A DNA stretch of 64,000 nucleotides, from contig JAIXQR010000007.1 in assembly GCA_027485645.1 (NCBI GenBank), positions 558,001 to 622,000 on the forward strand, in the 5' to 3' direction. This DNA comes from a bacterium. Lineage in GTDB: Bacteria > Armatimonadota > Fimbriimonadia > Fimbriimonadales > Fimbriimonadaceae. The number at the start of each line of letters is the position of its first letter. Position 1 is the first letter of the stretch. This document shows, one piece after another, positions 61,656-64,000 of the stretch. Made by a program: the position numbers and the translations under genes. The notes under the pieces are model-generated. The model ran no database searches, was not told the origin of the DNA, and saw only the letters and a list, made by a program, of their open reading frames with translations.

Positions 61656-63010
61656 TCCGCCTTCGCGATCACTTCGCGCATCCATTCCATCATCATCTTT
61701 CCGAACTTCGGGTTGAACTTCCCTCGCTGGAAGTTCCGCATGCTCGCCTGTTCGGTCGGAAAATCGTGGAACAAGTGGTCAGACCCCGGCGCAATGACGA
61801 ACTTGCCCGTGCCTGGCTTCTTGCGGTTCATGATGTCCGCAATCAGTTTGTGGTCGGCCTCGTAAACCACGAAGTCGGCTTCTCCTTTCGCCGCCAAAAC
61901 GTGCGAGTCTAGCTTTGCCCAATACGAGGCAAAGTTAGTCGCCGCAAGTTGACGCCAAAAGTCGAGCGACTTCCCGTTGAACAACCCGCCCGGGAAGTAA
62001 GCGTCTGCCGCTTTGGCGAGCGCAGGATGAGACTTCTTCACTTCTTCGGGACTCTTGTTTTCCAGGAACACCAGTGCCATCAGCCGCGCGCCTTCCCGAG
62101 CGGATTCATCCGCATTTTCAAACGAGTCGCCTCCAACGAGCCCCTGATAGCGAATTGTGTCGAGGATGTACTCAAACCAAGTTCGCGCCGCGACGCCGTA
62201 AACCGCCAGACCCTTCACCTGATTCTCCGCCGCAATCATCGGGCCGAACGCGCCGCCCATGCTGTGGCCAAAGATGAACACGTTCTTGGTATCAACTTCT
62301 GGAAGCGACTTGAGCTGCTTCAAAGTTTGTCGGTAGATATCCAGCTCCGTGGTGTAATCCATCGGCGCGAATGGTCCACCTTCGCTGTCTCCAACTCCCG
62401 GCTTTTCCACGCGAATCGTCACAAAGCCGCTGTTCGCGAAGTCGTACAGAATCGGTCCGTCCAGCGAACTGACGTCTCCGACCGAAGTCTCCAAGGTGTA
62501 GTCATAGGAGATCGGGGAGAAGCCTTGAATGAACATAAAGGCGGGGTACTTACCCGGCTTTCGGGGCTTCGAAATGATGGTCCGCATTCGCTGACCATTG
62601 CTGACGACATGGCTGTAGATGACTTCAAAGTTCGCATTGCCCGGATCGCGTGGCTTTTCCAGCAACATCGCGCTCAGCGAAACCGGCTTTGCATCGCGCA
62701 AGACTTCGAACTTAACCACCTTCCCCGTGGGAAGCGACCGAACGTACTCGCCAATCGTCGCTTGCTTCAGCGTTTGACCGTTGATGGCCATGACAATGTC
62801 CCCTTCCTGAATCCCTGCCTTCTCGGCGGTGAGGCCAGCAATCGGCTTGCGGGCCAGCATGCCTTCGCCAGCCTTGAGCTTAAGTTTAGTGACAACGTCG
62901 GCGGGAATCGGCGAGAAGGGCAATCCAAGCGCGCCGCGCCGGGGTAGGTCTGGCCCCGAAATGGGGGCTTGGGGAACGTGAAGGGCGAGTAACAATCCGA
63001 AGGCGATCAT
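61652..63010 (-). CDS. secreted PDZ domain-alpha/beta hydrolase fusion
   Basis: A 452-aa protein. Short signal (IAFGLLLALHVPQA), a PDZ domain at ~25-115 (GLTAEKAGIQEGDIVMAINGQTL), then an alpha/beta hydrolase (~125-450) with nucleophile S250 in IFGHSMGG, a helical lid insert (~285-345) and catalytic His in APGSDHLFHDF. PDZ plus peptidase S9-like/esterase fusion is uncommon; PDZ may direct it to protein C-termini or regulate it. Divergent from a PadR regulator with a shared palindrome at 63021-63037, which likely controls it. Confidence 0.85.
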   Translation of the reverse strand: MIAFGLLLALHVPQAPISGPDLPRRGALGLPFSPIPADVVTKLKLKAGEGMLARKPIAGLTAEKAGIQEGDIVMAINGQTLKQATIGEYVRSLPTGKVVKFEVLRDAKPVSLSAMLLEKPRDPGNANFEVIYSHVVSNGQRMRTIISKPRKPGKYPAFMFIQGFSPISYDYTLETSVGDVSSLDGPILYDFANSGFVTIRVEKPGVGDSEGGPFAPMDYTTELDIYRQTLKQLKSLPEVDTKNVFIFGHSMGGAFGPMIAAENQVKGLAVYGVAARTWFEYILDTIRYQGLVGGDSFENADESAREGARLMALVFLENKSPEEVKKSHPALAKAADAYFPGGLFNGKSLDFWRQLAATNFASYWAKLDSHVLAAKGEADFVVYEADHKLIADIMNRKKPGTGKFVIAPGSDHLFHDFPTEQASMRNFQRGKFNPKFGKMMMEWMREVIAKAD

Positions 63011-63020
63011 GGGTGAATCC

Positions 63021-63037
63021 TATTACAATTTGTAATA
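63021..63037. promoter_or_regulatory. palindrome in the divergent hydrolase/padR promoter
   Basis: TATTACA (63021-63027) and TGTAATA (63031-63037) flank ATT. The site lies 10 bp upstream of the hydrolase start and 56 bp upstream of padR. PadR family operators are typically AT-rich inverted repeats with TACA/TGTA halves, so this is the likely binding site for the neighbouring PadR protein. A TATCAT at 63051-63056 may be the padR -10. Confidence 0.75.
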
Positions 63038-63093
63038 CCAGGAATCCGCGTATCATAAGTTCCCATTTCCGGCAGAAATGCACGGGCGACATT

Positions 63094-63690
63094 ATGAAGA
63101 AGAAACCGGGCTCGAGATCAGAACGAAACCTTTCCACCATCGAGTTGAGCGTGCTCGGCTTGGCGTGGCTTCGTGGGCCCTGCACCACCTACGCGATCAT
63201 GAAGGAGCTCTCCACTTCTGGATCGAGCTACTACAAGTCCCGCGCTGGCACTGCCTACTCCGTATCAAAGCGACTCGTGAGCTTCGGTCTTCTGGAGGAA
63301 ACCGCCGAGAACAATATTCAAATCACCCCCGCCGGCGTCGCCGCGATTCAGGAATGGATGGCACCGCCAATTCCCTTGCCCGATATCGCGCACTCCGCCG
63401 ACTTGATCCGGCTCCGATTCTTCTTCATTGGCATCATTCCGCTCGCCGATCGGCTCGCCTTTATCGATAGCTCCATTGATGGCCTGCTGGAGTTCTTGGA
63501 AAAATGCAAGTCACTTTTGAAGGACAACGAGGATATCGGCGACTACTTCGGCGTCCTCGCGACTATGTCCACTGTTCTCGAAACTAATGCCCGCATCGCG
63601 TGGCTCCGAGTGGTCCGTGACTTAGTCGAAAACCCGCTGGGACCCGACGATCCTTGGGCAGAAATCGCCCTGCAAAAGTGCCAAATCTAG
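63094..63690 (+). CDS. PadR family transcriptional regulator
   Basis: A 198-aa protein. The winged-helix is IELSVLGLAWLRGPCTTYAIMKELSTS...SSYYKSRAGTAYSVSKRLVSFGLLEE, then ITPAGVAAIQEWM. A C-terminal helical dimerisation domain (~95-198) ends the protein. ATG 63094 gives the usual PadR start; the frame is open to 63013 but those codons cover the promoter. Likely represses the divergent PDZ-hydrolase and itself via 63021-63037. Confidence 0.87.
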   Translation: MKKKPGSRSERNLSTIELSVLGLAWLRGPCTTYAIMKELSTSGSSYYKSRAGTAYSVSKRLVSFGLLEETAENNIQITPAGVAAIQEWMAPPIPLPDIAHSADLIRLRFFFIGIIPLADRLAFIDSSIDGLLEFLEKCKSLLKDNEDIGDYFGVLATMSTVLETNARIAWLRVVRDLVENPLGPDDPWAEIALQKCQI

Positions 63691-63795
63691 CGGAACCACC
63701 CGAACCAACTAAAGCTACATGCTTACACCAAATTCAGAATTCATCGGCATAATGCCCACGCGGTGAGCAATAAGTGACACTTTTGCTTCCGATGG

Positions 63796-63815
63796 CGATA
63801 GTTTGACCACTATCG
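63796..63815. promoter_or_regulatory. inverted repeat with embedded -35 upstream of csbD
   Basis: CGATAGT (63796-63802) and ACTATCG (63809-63815) flank TTGACC, which is a good -35; GATAAC 18 bp further (63827-63832) could be the -10. The csbD ATG lies 28 bp downstream. The palindrome would place a repressor over the -35. Confidence 0.45.
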
Positions 63816-63860
63816 GAGTACCTTGAGATAACGCGGCCGGATTCGGCTGCAGGACATACC

Positions 63861-64000
63861 ATGAATTGGAACATCATCGAAGGCAAATGGAAGGAACTCT
63901 CAGGATCACTAAAGGAAAAGTGGAGTGATCTGACCGACGGCGAGATTGGTCAGCTGACCGGCAAGAAGGAGCAACTAGAAGGCCTTGTCCAGCAGAAGTA
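63861..64000 (+). CDS. CsbD family stress protein, 5' part
   Basis: The frame from ATG 63861 reads MNWNIIEGKWKELSGSLKEK, WSDLTDGEIGQLTGKKEQLEG and continues past the window edge. This is the CsbD signature (W-x-x-x-x-G-x-W-x-x-x-x-G). CsbD-like proteins are short, charged, abundant under general stress; sigma-B dependent in Bacillus. Truncated by the window after ~46 codons. Confidence 0.9.
   Translation, partial: MNWNIIEGKWKELSGSLKEKWSDLTDGEIGQLTGKKEQLEGLVQQK

Noticed and set aside
61949-62947. 332-codon open frame antisense to the PDZ-hydrolase
   Set aside because: It mirrors a well-supported gene, is Arg/His-rich, has no domain, and arises from the GC-rich third-position bias of the true gene.
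1-64000. CRISPR array, insertion sequence or prophage
   Set aside because: No regularly spaced repeats, transposase-like or phage structural genes were seen anywhere in the window.

Overview
The window most likely comes from a member of the Armatimonadota (Fimbriimonadia-like). This is inferred from a prepilin with the long hydrophobic [14 protein letters not shown]-type N-terminus and an H-X9-DG tail, from the many secreted hydrolases, and from frequent TTG/GTG starts. It is ordinary, gene-dense, moderately GC-rich chromosome with genes on both strands. No phage, insertion sequence or CRISPR array was recognised.

Layout. 1-8.2 kb: the end of a GAF/histidine kinase, a CE7-type esterase, a dnaJ-like/hspR heat-shock pair with an 11-bp palindrome before it, a YeiB-like membrane protein, msrA, an esterase, a class A beta-lactamase-like protein and a prepilin. 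8.2-15.3 kb: a small secreted helical protein, an S9 peptidase, a large secreted zinc metalloprotease and nadE. 15.3-17 kb: tRNA-Glu whose 3' end is duplicated about 755 bp downstream around one secreted-protein gene, then an overlapping small ORF/nucleotidyltransferase pair. 17-30.5 kb: an Ntn hydrolase and a pectin-directed set (GH95, GH140-like, SASA esterase coupled to an unknown 537-aa secreted protein, tandem GH28 fusion), interrupted by GNAT, DUF4239-like, NTF2-like and kinase genes. 30.7-37 kb: a methyltransferase with two operator-like palindromes, an SDR, a CBM-GH5 enzyme under a LacI regulator with paired operators, and a 2H phosphoesterase.

37.5-53.6 kb: mostly single genes, including a DUF4397 protein, P-loop kinase, aquaporin Z, AraC regulator, LamG-metallophosphoesterase, VOC protein, two alpha/beta hydrolases, a DUF4239-like protein, an Acg-type nitroreductase, a DUF5694 protein, an ankyrin protein and a YdeI-like protein. 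53.7-55.4 kb: arsR-arsM-arsC with a perfect 18-bp palindrome and no arsenite pump, followed by a degenerate copy of the SDR gene. 55.8-64 kb: cupin, DinB, DUF6855-like, a yybP-ykoY (Mn2+) riboswitch ahead of a zinc-ribbon gene and a TerC/Alx transporter, a carbonic anhydrase-like protein, several DUF proteins, a PDZ-hydrolase fusion divergent from a PadR regulator with a shared palindrome, and the start of a CsbD gene.

How the genes work together. The sugar-active genes together resemble what is needed to dismantle pectin, possibly rhamnogalacturonan II. The ars genes suggest detoxification by reduction and methylation. The riboswitch links manganese to TerC. Many genes lack a Shine-Dalgarno sequence and carry a TAGCAT-like hexamer 4-8 nt before the start codon, which suggests leaderless mRNAs are common here.
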